Shown here in pieces: positions 34,418-46,370 of a stretch of DNA of 64,000 nt (position 1 is its first letter; each line of letters begins with the position of its first letter). The position numbers were made by a program, and so were the translations under genes. The notes under the pieces are model-generated. The model was not told the DNA's origin. It searched no databases and saw nothing but the letters and a program-made list of their open reading frames with translations. Source of the stretch: Posidonia oceanica (Eukaryota; Streptophyta; Magnoliopsida; Alismatales; Posidoniaceae); the NCBI GenBank assembly GCA_037176725.1, contig JAZBRS010000076.1:118749001-118813000 (forward strand), given 5' to 3'.

Positions 34418-36008
34418 TGTGGATGGATTTTTGGGGTGTTGAAGATGAAGATGTCGGCGCTTCCACGACGTCGATAGCTTTTGTTGTGATCGCCACTCGC
34501 CTTTGGGTAGACAAGACACCTGGGGGGAGATTGTGAAGATGTGGGTCCTCGGACCACTAGATCGACGGCTGGATGTCGTCTAGCGGCCTCCTTGTGCTAC
34601 GCAAGCGTTTTCCTTTCCTTCAAAACAAATAAAAAGAGAAGATCTAGATTAGTTGGTGTGTAGTAAATGATAATGAAAAAGAACGGAGAATACTAGAAAT
34701 AAATAAATATAATACTAACTGAGGGTTGTTCCCCGCATGCATATGTTATGGGTCCTATTTTAAGGAATGTAATATGAGATGTAATAAGAAAGATTGGAAG
34801 AAGATACTCCCTTCACCCTCGTGCTATTTGCAGTGGAGTAGAAGTGGAGGCACGGTCGGAGCTCCGGCTAGGCTCGAGATCGCTGGGATCGTAGTTGGGG
34901 TTGTAGTGATCTCTGGGATCTTGGGTTTCTCTCTGGATTGAGGGTGGAGACTAGAGTTTCTGGTTTGGAAACTCTAGCTGTTTGAAGGTGGAAGCTCAAA
35001 ACCCTGAAACCTACAGAAGATCTCTTTCTGACTTGACTGAGGGGGCTCTCTCTCCAAGAATGATCGAGGGTTCAAACACTGATCCACAGGGTCTATTTAT
35101 AGACTCCAAGGAGTGTAGGGACGGTTGGAGTTTAGAAAATTCTAGAAAAGTGGCAGTTAGTGTTAGTCGTCGGTTGAAGCGGCGCTTAAACCTAGCAACC
35201 GCTTGGTCAAAGTGTGGGAGGACCCGGGAACGAGGCCACGATAGTTAGTCGCCGATTGAGATGGCGCCTAACAGTTGAGGTGATCGTGTGAAATAACCGT
35301 GGAAAAGAGGTTCGAAGGAGACCACGATTGTTAGTCGCCGCATTTAGTGGCGCCTAATGGTCAAGGATCTTGGGGAAGACCGAGGCAATTCTGCAACCGT
35401 CTAGTCGCCTGTTGAGATGGCGTCTAAAGGTTGAGGGATTAGTGGGAATTGACCGTGGAAAAGCAACTGCCAGAGCGGTTATGACTTGTTAGTCGCCCCT
35501 TTGGATGACGTCTACGGTAGTCGCCTTATGAGACGGCGCCTAGCTGGGTCACCTCCTCAATTGGCTACAAGGTAGCTTGCCTGTTGGAAGGACGTCTGTG
35601 TTAGTCGCCTCCTTAAATGGCGCCTAGGATGGTCGCCTCCTCAACTGGCAACTAATAAGCTCAAGTCATTTCTGGCCCTATTTTCCAAGTTTTGGCCAGA
35701 GAAATAAGATAGAAGGTCGGGAAACTACAGATAGTCTATGAAATCAAGAAGGCATCTCTGTTAACTCAAATCTGCCATGAATCTGAGTAAAAATAAAGGA
35801 TATTCAGAGTACTCGGACTTGCCACGAGTCTGAGTGAGTTGGCTCTGCCACAGCTAACAACCTGAGTCAAGGTAGGATCAAGTGATGCTTGAAGAAATCA
35901 AGGCAGATCTAGAAAATGTGTTGTTAAGCCTTAGACATGTGATTTTTGGTGCCTCAGAAGTCCCTGTCCTCTATGAACTCTGGGAAATGCGAAAATGGGA
36001 TATCTACA
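34418..36008 (-). mobile_element. 3' LTR of element E2 (second copy of the E family)
   Basis: Starts TGTGGATGGATT and ends GGGATATCTACA in + orientation, 1,591 bp, followed by the minus-strand polypurine tract sequence GATGCCCCTCC inverted. It is a diverged direct repeat of 29441-30931. No primer-binding site lies to its left, so it is not the 5' LTR of E1 but the 3' LTR of another minus-strand insertion. Palindromic TTAGTCGCC..GGCGCCTAA motifs recur from 35160 to 35670. Confidence 0.65.
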
Positions 36009-37092
36009 GATGCCCCTCCTTGGAGTTGATCTTGGAATAAGATCGAGTCCAAGGAAAGAACGATGTCCTATTGAGCATTTCCTGAAAAGGAGAGCTCCAC
36101 CTCAAACAATCCGCCACAAGGGATGAAGGAAGATAATAATAAAAAAGAAGAAGCGGTGAACGGACTCGGTGTCGGGAGATTGCCGAACGGCCGGGTGGTT
36201 CGATTAATTGCCGTCATATTGAAGACTCAGGCATAGAGGGGTCAAGTCGGTTTCGGAACTATGTGTCGTAGCCGATGTCGAGACCTGTCAACCATGTAGA
36301 GATGTACTTCAATGGGGCAGAAGCTAGGGAGAAAACCATGGGGCGTGACTTTTATACGATCGAAAAGGAGTGCTCTTGTGGCGTCATGTTTGAGATTTTA
36401 CTCGGATTGGAATTGATAGAAGGATTGGTAGGAACTAGGTTGGCTTTAGGAGAATCACATGTCCTAAGTTTACTAACACTCTTGAAGAACAATGCTCCGT
36501 CCGTGCTCCACTTCCAATGATATGAGAAAATGCATGGATGCATGATTCAAGCAAACAAATGCAAAGGCAACATACAATGCAATTAATGGTCCATATGCTA
36601 GGTTAGGCCGGCAGGGTACGGTTGGTCCCAAACCATATGGACATATGCCAAATGAATGCAATTCGTTGTGGTCAAGTGTTTTCCGTCCTCGAGTGTGACC
36701 AATACTCTTTGGAAAGGACTGTCATCCCACAACTTGACTTGGCAAATAAAGGAGTTCTATGATTAGAGAACCGGGTGAGGGAGTGAACCCTTCCTTTGCC
36801 AAATCGAGGTTTGCCTTTTAGTCAAAGTGGGTGCGCCTTTGCACACTATATGAGCCTCTTAGGCGTGAGCTCATTCTTTATGTTGTAAGCTTTGGTATCT
36901 GCATACTTAACAAGAGATGTTAGTAATCACAGGTGAACCTTTCCCAGTTCTCAGGGGGATTTGACTAAGTTATACTTGTGTATGATATAAAGTCATCACT
37001 TAATCAACATGCTTGAGAACTAGGTAAAGGGAATTAGTCTTGGCCTCAGCTGAGAGATGAAAAATCAGAGCCTAGTAGACGCTGATTGTGAG
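36009..37092 (-). mobile_element. Element E2 internal region, cut by element F
   Basis: Begins with the polypurine tract and the double hairpin, then follows E1 internal sequence (30932-31690) until about 36800. The remaining 290 bp show no recognisable gene and end at the F insertion point; the last five bases, gtgag (37088-37092), are the candidate target-site duplication of F. Confidence 0.55.
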
Positions 37093-40000
37093 TGTAGCGA
37101 TCCCGATCGGAATCAGGCTCGCTAATTAGCGGCAATTGGATCCGAGGAAGAGGCTCAACTCGAAAATACTTAAAATCGAGGAGAAAAAGGGAAAGATAAG
37201 ACAAATCAGAGTCGCCACCATGTCTATTAACGAGAGACAAGGAAAACCGGGGGAAATGCGTGAATTAACACGCAAAACCAAGAAAGAAATGCAAAGCAAA
37301 GCAATGCAAAGGAAAACAAATGCAAATGAATGCAAATGAGATGACTCTAGCCTAGGATAGTGGCAATATGGTCATTGCGGGCCAGAAGACAGGGCAAGGA
37401 CTCCTGTTACGCGCGGGGAAGGTGTTAGGCACCCCCGACACGCCCGAGAATCGGTCTTTCTAGGCTTACGCTCGCATATGCAGGGAAATGCAGGATTGAA
37501 TGCCTATGTGCCTATGAATGCCTAAATGAATGCTCAAGGAGTGCTCTAAGTGGGAAAATGCAAGGCAGGGAAGTGAACGTGCTCTCTAAGTGCTCAGCTA
37601 CGCTGTCCGTGTTCCGAACCAGGCGAAACCTGGCTCGTGAGAACTCTAGGCAGTAAGCATCACAGCCCTATATGCGAATGCAAGCGAGAAAACAAAACAG
37701 CGTGAAAACCATGCAATGGGATCGACATGCAAGAGAAAACGGCGCGAAACACGCAAAACGAGGCGGGAAGCGAACAACGCACGCAAAACGATGCAAAAGA
37801 GCGAAACCGTCACGCAAAACGAGCGGAAAACAAAGCAGCGCGCAAAACGAGATAAGAGAGCAAGAAGGTTCGCAAAACAGGACGAGAAAACAGAATGGTA
37901 TGCAAAACGGGGCGAAGGAATAAAACCGGCACACAAAACGAACGAGAAGGCAAGACAGTGCGCAAAACGAGACAAGAAAACAGATGGTCACGCAAAACGG
38001 AGCGAAAACGAGGGCGGGCACGCGAAACGGTGCCAAAACAGCAAAGCAAAAACCTCGAAAAAGCCATGCAAATGCGAGGATGCAGAAAGAGATTAAATGG
38101 GTCGAAGGGGAGGCAAGACAACGTGTGTATAAGAACAAACGCTGTTTACGACCACTCAGAATAGGTGTGAAGACCTACTGAGGGGAGAAGGGGCAAATGG
38201 AGGGATTACCACCTCTTTGCGACTGTTTCCCACTAAACCGTTCCACGGTGTGTCTCGCATGCTGCCCAAAGCTCGCGATGCGATCGGATCGTGGAAAAAA
38301 GGGGAAGAAAGTCACATAAAGTGGCAAATCCAGGGAGAACGCAACACGAAACACACAGGGAAACGCGAAACGAGGATTTGAATAGATAAGCAGGAAGGGG
38401 AGGTCCTATTCTACATGCTCAAAGAGACAGAAAGCGAAAACAAGGAAAACTGCGCAAATGCCATGCAGGGGTTCAGGAGGACATACCAGGAAATCCGGGA
38501 GCCTGATCTGAAATCTGTCTGGTCTATGCTGAAGAGCGCTTCGCTGCGGTCGCTTGGGCAGCTCACTTGAGAAGATCCAACGGCCGGATTGGAAGATATC
38601 GCAGCTCCAGGGCAGAAGGGCCAGAACAGCGGAGAAGAACAGATCTAGGTGTTCAGGAGGTCCTAGGGATGTGCAAAAGGGTCCTCCCAAGTGAAAGGGA
38701 GCTAGAAGTGCTAAGTGTGTGCAAGAAGATGCTAAAATGCAAGACTAAATGGATGCGGAATGCATGCAAAAACAAGAAAAGTAAAGAGAAGTAATTTGAG
38801 AAAAACCAGGAGTTCAGAAAGCATTTTTGAAAAAGAAGAGGGGCTAAAAGTGCAAATTTTCCAGAAAACAGGGTTCCACAGGAGAAGACTTTGAAAACAG
38901 GGGAAGCCAAGGGTCTATTTGGCAAAAAAATTAGGCTCAGAAAGGTGTTTTGAAAAGAAGGTATGCTTTAAAAGAGATTTTGAAACCAAAAGGGGTCAGA
39001 GTGCAATTTTGAAAAAATCTAGGGTCTAAAATGCAAATTTTCCAGAAAACAAGGTCCTGGGGAGTCTGGGGGTACTAGTGGAAGGTCTGTATGAAATTTG
39101 GTAGGCATAGGGGCTAAAATGCAATCTAGGGGCAAAATGGTCTTTTCACATGATTTTTAAAGCATGCAGGGACCTAAGTGTGATTTTGAAATCATGCAGG
39201 GGTTGGAAATGCAATTTAGTATGGAAAATATGCTCTGAAAATTAAATGACTGGACCACAGTGCAATTTCTGGAAAATATGGGGTTAAAAATGCAATGCAG
39301 TAAGTTAAAATGCATGCAGCACAGTTACTGTCCATTTAAAATGGACCTAACTGCAAATATGATAAAGTAGAGGGACAATTATGCAATGCATCAACCAAAA
39401 ATAAAAATCAGAACCTAAGTTTCTACAGTGCATGGACTTAAATGCAATAATAGAAAAATGCAGGGACTTGGAATGCAATGCAGTATGGAAAAATAAAAAA
39501 TAATCCTAAGTTCTAACAGTGCATGGGACTTAAATGCAAAAATAGAAAAATGCAGGGAGCCAGGATGCAATACAGTATGGTAAAAAATGAGTAAATAAAT
39601 GAACTGACTTGGTACAGGACTTAAATGCAAAAAAGGAAAACAGGAGGACTAAACTGCAAAATATCATAACAGCACAGCACAGTAAATGGATCTATTTGCA
39701 AATATTGAAAAACATAAACAGATCGTGCAATTTAGCAAAGTATTTAATTAAAAACCAAGCAGAATAAATGGAATAAGGACTGGAATGTAAAAAAGAAAAA
39801 ACTTAGGACAGATATGCAATATTTACTTAAAAACTTTATAAGCAGAAAAATAAGTAAACAGTAACGACTCCGGCGACATGGGCACTGTAGCAGCAAGCTG
39901 CCAGCGCCCATGAACGCCGACACGGGGAGCTTGGAGACGTGCTGTCCGGCGGAGGCGCTGCTCCTGGGGTCGACGGAGGCAGGGAGACGATCGGCGAGGG

Positions 40001-43000
40001 ATGACGATGCCTGGAACGCGCCGGAATGCTCGCCGGAGGTCTGCAGGACTTCTGGGACTCGGTCCGGCCACTCGACGCAGCGGAGCTGCGTTCTGAGGAC
40101 CGGAGGAGTCTCCTGCCGTCTGTGCAGAGCTCCGGGGATCACGGGGGTCGCGTTCCACTGGTCGAATCGTCGCGAAGACCAGAGAACGTAGCCGGAGAAG
40201 ACGACCGGACCGGCGAGTTGAAACGGAGCAGGGGGGCCAGAAAACCTATTCTAAAGGCCGGGGAAGCAGGAGAAGAGGAGGAGGAGGCTAAGGGAAGTAG
40301 AATTTACCTGAGTCCGCGGTTGAGACGCCCTCCCGACGTCGGTGGCTTCAGAGGTCGCCGGTGGAGTTCGTCCGGTCGCTGCGGGCGTTGTCCGCTGCTC
40401 GCGAGGGTTGGAGTCGTTTCAGAATGATCCTCCGGAGCTTCCCAGACGTCCGGATGCGAGCTTCGAAGCTCGGGTGGTGATTCGGCAAGATTGGGTTCAG
40501 AGATGGTAGCCGGAGGCCGGGGGGGTGTCCGCTGCTCGTCGGCTTGGATGGAGCATTCCGGGAGATTGCTGGAGGTGCGGGGAGTGGTTCTGGGTGGTTG
40601 AATTATTTTTTGGGAGGCTGTAGGTGGAGATTGGAAGTCGGCCGGTTTTCCGATCAGTGAGTGGTGTAGGTGTTTGTGGTGGAGTTCGGAAGCTGTGGTG
40701 AGCGGTTGGGTTCGAGGCCGGGGGCTTTAGAAAGGTGGAGGCCTGGTGAGTGACTGGGTGAAGTTTGGGGGGGAGTTGCGGGCTGGAGTGATGGGAATTG
40801 TGAGAGAAAGGAGCTGGGTTGCAGGTCTGGTGATCAGGGTGTTTCCGGGTGGTTTTAGGTGGTTTCAGTGGGTGGAATGGCCGGAGAATGAGGCTGGGAA
40901 AAGGCTGGGTTTTGGGTGATCTTGGGGGAGCAATGGGGAGAAGTGTGGAGGCTTGGAGTGGTGTTGGGGGATTGGAAAAGAAAGAGGGATGCTCTGCTGA
41001 TATTTTCAGAGAAGAAAAGAAGAAGACTGGATGGAGGGATCGGGCTCTGATGAGGGCTTCTCTCCGGGATGCTCAGAACTCACAAACACTCTCTTTTCCT
41101 CTCTCTTTTCACTCCGGAATTGGAAGAGGATCAGGGGAGGAGGAAGATCGCACAGAAAGGAAAGAAAATTCGGATTTTGGTCTCTGGTTTGCTGGTGGTC
41201 TCTCGTTGCTCTCTCTTGCTCGCTCTCACTGCCAATTGAAGGTCGATCTCCCTCCCATTGAAGGAAGGACGGGAAGCTTATATCTAGTAGAGGGGAGGCT
41301 GCTGGCGCGCTGGGCGCGAGCTGAGAATTTCAAACTCGGCCGGCGGTTACTGCAGCGGAGGGGACGGGGCGACCGGCTCCGAAAAAGCTGCTGAGACGAA
41401 GGAGAGGCGGCGAGTTGCTGTAGATGAAAGGATGGACCTTCGAAATTCAAATGAGGAGGGAAGGCTGTTGCAGCCGGCCGCGGGAGAATCGGTGGGAAAG
41501 AAAGAAAAACGCAGGGGAAGAAGGAAGAAGAAGGAGGAGAAGGAGAAGGCAGGCTGGACTGTGCTGTGGGCCGAGAAAAAAAGAAAAAAGAAAAAAAGAA
41601 AAAAAAGAAGAAACAGGCCAGATTGAGCCCAGTATGGAAAGAAAGAAAGAAAGAAAGAAAGAAAGAAAAAGAAGGAGGAAAGAAAGAGAGGGTAGAATGG
41701 GGAAATAAAATAGGTAAAAATAAACTAAAAATAAGTAAAAATGCCAGAAGGATTGTGCTATAGGTTAGGACGTTAATTAAGATTTTTAGTGGTTATTTTG
41801 AGTTGATTTAATGTGTTTTGGGTTTGATTAGGGTTTTAGGGCTTTGGTTTTGTTTTTAATTGATTTTCACTTGATTAAATGTTTGTTAAACCTTTTCTAA
41901 ATTGTTTTAAAAATTGTATTTCCCTTGTTGGACACTTAGAATATTGATTAGGATTTTTTAGGATTTATTTCGCATTAATTAGGGTTATTTTTAGGTTTTT
42001 AAGTTTTAGAATTCTTAGGGTTTTTTCTTTCTTAAGTCCTTTAAGTTATGTTTTAATTTTTATTTGCTGATTTTTCTTGAAGTTTTTAGTTGGGTTTTTC
42101 TGGTTTGATAAAGTGTTTTCAAGTCTTTTAGATGCGTTTTTCTCTTCTTTTTTTAATTAAGTTTTTTAACCTGTTTTTCTTATGTTTATTAGGTTAAGTC
42201 TTTTGCCTTGTTTAATCATTTGTTTTAGTGTTTGATTTTTAATTCTTCTTTTTAGGGTTTGTCTTTTAATTCTTCTGATGGGGTTTTTTATTTTTGGTGG
42301 GTTTTGATTTTATTTTAGCTTTTTCTTGATTTTTCAGTGTTTTCTTTTGATTTGTTTGGCATTTTTTAGTTTGCATGTTTGGTTTTCTTTTTAGCTTGTT
42401 TTTGTTAGGTTTAAGTTGTTAATTGCTTGTTTAACATTTTTTTTTTTTAATTGTTTTTCTTAGGGTCCTGATTTGTTATTTTATGTTTTGAGGTTTTAAA
42501 GATTTTTATGGGTTTTTGTGGATTTTTGCAAAAGGGAGAAAAGGAAAAGAGAAGGAGGAAAGAAATGGAAACAAAGGGAAATAAAAGGGGAAAAGATAGG
42601 TTGGAGGAAAACGATTTTTAAAAATTCAGAAAAAGTGTTAAAAATAAAGTAAAAATCAGGATAAAATAGAGGAGGGATAGAAGCACAGAGGGGGCCCACA
42701 GCTAGACCCAAAAAAGGATGAGAAAGGGGGAAAAAGGGAGATGATAATCAGGAGAGAGAGAGGAGAGAGAAAATGATAATCCCGGAGAGAGAAAAGGGTA
42801 ATTTGAGTGAAAGGAGGTCTTAATGGTCTCGGAATTGGGTGAAAATTGGTGGGTGGTTAGTCTAGGTTTTGAAGTCTTGGTTCTAAAGTTTTGGTCCGAT
42901 TCTAAGGAGGTTTTGGAGGGGTTTCAAGGTGTAGAAGAAAGGTAGTTTCACCTAGGCTTTCTAGGGTTTTCAAGGATGGGTTGGGTTTGGAAATTCCTAG

Positions 43001-43214
43001 GTCCTTGGGTAGATTTGTTGAGTGGATAGTGGTAGGTTTTCCTATGGATTTTGGTTAGGTTTTGAGGTTGGGAAGGGGGGTAAAGGTTTAGGTCAAAATA
43101 GGCTGATTTTGAAGGGCAGAGGGGAGGATTAGGGTTAGGGTTTGGTTGGGGTTTGATCCAGCAATTACCAGGAGGGCTCCATGGGTCCGGGCCTGCCAAG
43201 ATGGGGTGTCAACA
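37093..43214 (-). mobile_element. 3' LTR of element F, complete (6.1 kb)
   Basis: In + orientation begins TGTAGCGATC and ends GGGGTGTCAACA, so on the element strand it is TGTTGACACCCC..GATCGCTACA, matching the solo LTR at 23056-28871. Inverted blocks: PBS-like TGGCGACTCTG (37207-37217), GGTGCCTAACACC (37421-37433), 32-bp hairpin array (37720-38035), CCAACGGCCGG (38578), TTGCAT..TAGTCC block (38800-39850), GC-rich block (39850-41400), purine-rich block (41400-41700), AAACCCTAA block (41820-43140). No protein gene is supported inside. Confidence 0.92.
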
Positions 43215-43283
43215 GATGCCCCTCCCTGAGCGAGGGCAAGCGGGAGCGCGGCCGCTGCTCAGGGTTGACAAGACACCCCATCT
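43199..43283 (-). other. Nested inverted repeats enclosing the polypurine tract/LTR junction
   Basis: Outer arms AGATGGGGTGTC (43199-43210, LTR terminus) and GACACCCCATCT (43272-43283, internal) are perfectly complementary over 12 bp. Inner arms CCTGAGC (43225-43231) and GCTCAGG (43257-43263) are perfect over 7 bp. TGTCAAC/GTTGACA (43207-43213/43264-43270) gives an alternative pairing. The polypurine tract and the first LTR bases lie in this fold. E1 and E2 have the same arrangement with different sequence. Confidence 0.75.
43215..43228 (-). other. Polypurine tract of element F
   Basis: On the minus strand AGGGAGGGGCATC lies immediately before the LTR start TGTTGACACC, the position of the plus-strand primer. 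The same GGAGGGGCAT core borders the LTRs of E1 and E2. Confidence 0.8.
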
Positions 43284-43760
43284 GACCAGCGGGAGCAGCT
43301 GGTTGCTATGGGCGTGAGCTACTTATTCGGCGGATGCACCGAAGATCGTAGCCCGTTGCCGCAATGCAAAATGCCAGGTGCAGATGGATGCTGTGCTGTG
43401 TGTGATATGCTAACTGCAATGCAAGAGTTAGTATAAAAGTTAGTGCAGCTGTAAGAAAATGCTGATGCTGTGCCAGTGATGCTGATGATGTTGAATTAAT
43501 ATGCAATGCTAGCTGAGAAGGTGCGGAGATGATGCAAGAGAGAAGATAAAAGGACGCGATGTGGCGCGAGGATCTGGCAGGGAGGCCAAACTTACGCGAC
43601 AAAGCGAGGGGAAACAGGGTGCAGCTTATCCCCGTCTGGGGAACAAGCCAGCAGGAAAGAAAGGAGTGCGAGGGGGAGAGAGGCCAACTCTCCTATCGCA
43701 GAAAGGGGGTGTGTGACTTTGTCTTCCTGGGACAAGGTCACGCCGAAAAGGAAAAAAAAA
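43284..43760. other. Element F region between PPT hairpin and hairpin array
   Basis: No gene recognised. The sequence is rich in ATGC-type words (GATGCTG, TGCAATGC) and ends in a purine-rich stretch near 43750. It lies between the polypurine tract and the first tandem array and is presumably 3' untranslated sequence of the element. Confidence 0.5.
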
Positions 43761-43765
43761 TGATA

Positions 43766-44670
43766 AAGTGACGGGCTTATCGTCCGGATAGTTTACGGTC
43801 CTATCAACCGGGAGTGACAGTTTACGGTCCTGTCAACCGGAGCAGTTGTGAGTGATAGTTACTGGATATCAGCCGTATAACATGGTTGTGGGTGATAGTT
43901 TAGGAGTATCAGCCTAACGACATTTTACGGTCCTGTCAACCGGTGGATAGTTTACAGACCTATCAACTGGAGCGACAGTTTACGGTCCTGTCAACCGGAA
44001 ACCACAAACCATGAGTGATAGTTACTGGATATCAGCCGTATAACGCAATGCCGGATAGTTTACAGTCTATCATCTGGAGCGACAGTTTACGGTCCTGTCA
44101 ACCGGCGGATAGTTTACAGACCTATCAACTGGAGGATAGTTTACAGTCCTATCAACTGGAAACGGCACTGCGAGGGACAGTTACTGGATGTCAGCCGTAT
44201 AACATCATTGCGCGTGGTAGTTTACAGTCCTACCAACTGGCGGATAGTTTACAGACCTATCAACTGGAGCGACAGTTTACGGTCCTGTCAACCGGCGGAT
44301 AGTTTACAGACCTATCAACTGGAAACGCGCAATGATGAGGGATAGTTACTGGATATCAGCCGTATAATGCAATTGCTGGTGATAGTTTAGGAATATCAGC
44401 CTAACGACAGTTTACGGTCCTGTCAACCGGCGGATAGTTTACAGACCTATCAACTGGAGGATAGTTTACAGACCTATCAACTGGAAACCGCAATTGCAAG
44501 GGACAGTTACTGGATGTCAGCCATATAACACAACTGCGGGCCAACCATGGATTGGCCAGAAGATAGTTTAGGTTATCAGCCTGAGAGTGATTGATTGTTG
44601 ATAGTTTCGGATATCAGCCTAGCACGAGTTTGTTTGATGATTGATAGTTTCGGATATCAGCCTAGCACGA
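43766..44670 (-). repeat. Tandem array of about 25 short hairpin units (array 1)
   Basis: Units of about 27 bp have the form stem-TTTAC(A/G)G-stem-AAC(C/T)GG, for example GATAG..CTATC, GACAG..CTGTC and GGTAG..CTACC. A second type is GATAGTTACTGGATATC or GACAGTTACTGGATGTC, and a third is GATAGTTT(A/C)GG..TATC. The two arms vary together. The array lies between polypurine tract and extra ORF, in the 3' untranslated part of the element RNA. Confidence 0.9.
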
Positions 44671-44683
44671 GTGATTGATTGAT

Positions 44684-45490
44684 GATAAGAGGGGACGAGA
44701 TCATGATGAGAATGATAAGATATCGGACTTATCGGCCGGCAAAGAGGGGATGAGGTAATGATGAGAAGTTAATCTAAAGAGGGGGATGAGATCATGATGA
44801 GAAATTAAACTAAAGAGGGGGATGAGATCATGATGAGAAGCTAAGCTAAAGAGGGGGGATGAGATCATGATGAGAATTTAAGCTAAAGAGGGGGATGAGA
44901 TTATGATGAGAATTTAAGCTAAAGAGGGGGGTGAGATCATGATGAGAATTTAAGCTAAAGAGGGGGATGAGATCATGATGAGAAGCTAAGCTAAAGAGGG
45001 GGATGAGATCATGATGAGAATTTAAGCTAAAGAGGGGGATGAGATCATGATGAGAAGCTAAGCTAAAGAGGGGGATGAGATCATGATGAGAAGTTAAGCT
45101 AAAGAGGGGGATGAGATCATGAAGAGAATTTAAGCAAAAGAGGGGGATGAGATCATGATGAGAATTTAAGCTAAAGAGGGGGATGAGATCATGATGAGGA
45201 TTTAAGCTAAAGAAGGGGATGAGATCATGATGAGAATTTAAGCTAAAGAAGGGGATGAGATCATGATGAGAATTTAAGCTAAAGAGGGGGATGAGATCAT
45301 GATGAGAAGCTAAGCTAAAGAGGGGGATGAGATCATGATGAGAAGTTAAGCTAAAGAGGGGGATGAGATCATGATGAGAAGGGTTGGTTGATAAGATATC
45401 GGACTTATCGGCCGGCAAAGAGGGGATGAGGGAATGATAAGAATGATAAGATATCGGACTTATCGGCCGGCAAAGAGGGGATGAGGGAAT
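44684..45490 (-). repeat. Tandem array of about 36-bp units (array 2)
   Basis: About 17 copies of a 36-37-bp unit with core GATGAGATCATGATGAGAA and TTAAGCTAAAGAGGGG, bounded on both sides by copies of GATAAGATATCGGACTTATC, itself an inverted repeat (GATAAG..CTTATC). Because most units are 36 bp, a minus-strand frame of 190 codons stays open (44846-45418) and would encode a 12-residue repeat (HHDLIPLFSLNS). I treat that frame as possibly incidental. Confidence 0.88.
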
Positions 45491-45654
45491 GATGAGAAGA
45501 AATCATCCCATGACGCCAGGAACGTCATAGGGGAAAGAGGGAAAGAATGATACCAAGGGGCGATCAAAAGATGCCCCTGGTGTCGGGATGACACCAGGGG
45601 TTGGCCAGCGCGTCCATGGCATCAAAAGCAGAGAGTGATGACAAGAGTGTCGTG

Positions 45655-46370
45655 CTTGTCAGACGAGTAGTTTGGGGTACCAGCCCGCAAGGGATTCAGC
45701 TGAGGGCGATCAGCTGGGGACTCAGCTGAGGTGACCAGCCGAGAAGAGTGTCAGGTTGACGGACCTTTCGCCGAGCAGTTTGGGGTGCCAGCCCGTAAGG
45801 GATTTAGCTGAGGGCGATCAGCTGGGGACTCGACCGGGGATGACCAGCCGAGAAGAGTGTCAGGTTGACGGACCTTTCGCCGGGCAGTTTGCGGTGCCAG
45901 CCCACAGAGATAACGATCCAGCTGGGGGCGACCAACTGGGGACTCGACCGGGGATGACCAGCCGAGAAGAGTATCAGGTTGACGGACCTTTCGCCGAGCA
46001 GTTTGGGGTGCCAGCCCGCAAGGGACTCAGCTGAGGGCGATCAGCTGGGGACTCAACTGGGAAGGACCAGCCGAGAAGAGTGACAGGTTGACGGACCTTC
46101 CGCCGAGCAGTTTGGGGTGCCAGCCCGCAGAAATGACGATCCAGCTGGGGGCGACCAACTGGGGACTCGACCGGGGATGACCAGCCGAGAGGAGTATCAG
46201 GTTGACGGACCTTTCGCCGAGCAGTTTGGGGTGCCAGCCCGCAAGGGACTCAGCTGGGGATGATCAGCTGAGGATGATGACAGGTTGACGGACCTTTCGC
46301 CGGGCAGTTTGGGGTGCCAGCCCGCAAGGGACTCAGCTGGGGATGATCAGCTGAGGACGCCGGATGGCGT
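45655..46370 (-). repeat. Tandem array of about 111-bp units (array 3)
   Basis: Seven copies of a GCAGTTTGGGGTGCCAGCCCG-like core, starting near 45669, 45776, 45887, 45999, 46110, 46223 and 46305. Between cores are CAGCTGAGGGCGATCAGCTG, CTCGACCGGGGATGACCAG and TCAGGTTGACGGACC. The core again forms arm-TTT-arm hairpins (GGCA..TGCC; in the first copy GTA..TAC). Confidence 0.85.

Noticed and set aside
29441..36008. 29441-30931 and 34418-36008 as the LTR pair of a single small element
   Set aside because: Similarity continues past both PPT-like sites into internal sequence, and no primer-binding site lies left of 34418, so two separate insertions explain the data better.
43787..46370. CRISPR-like appearance of arrays 1-3
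   Set aside because: Repeats are directly adjacent or with non-unique spacers, lie inside a plant retrotransposon, and no cas genes are possible in this context.
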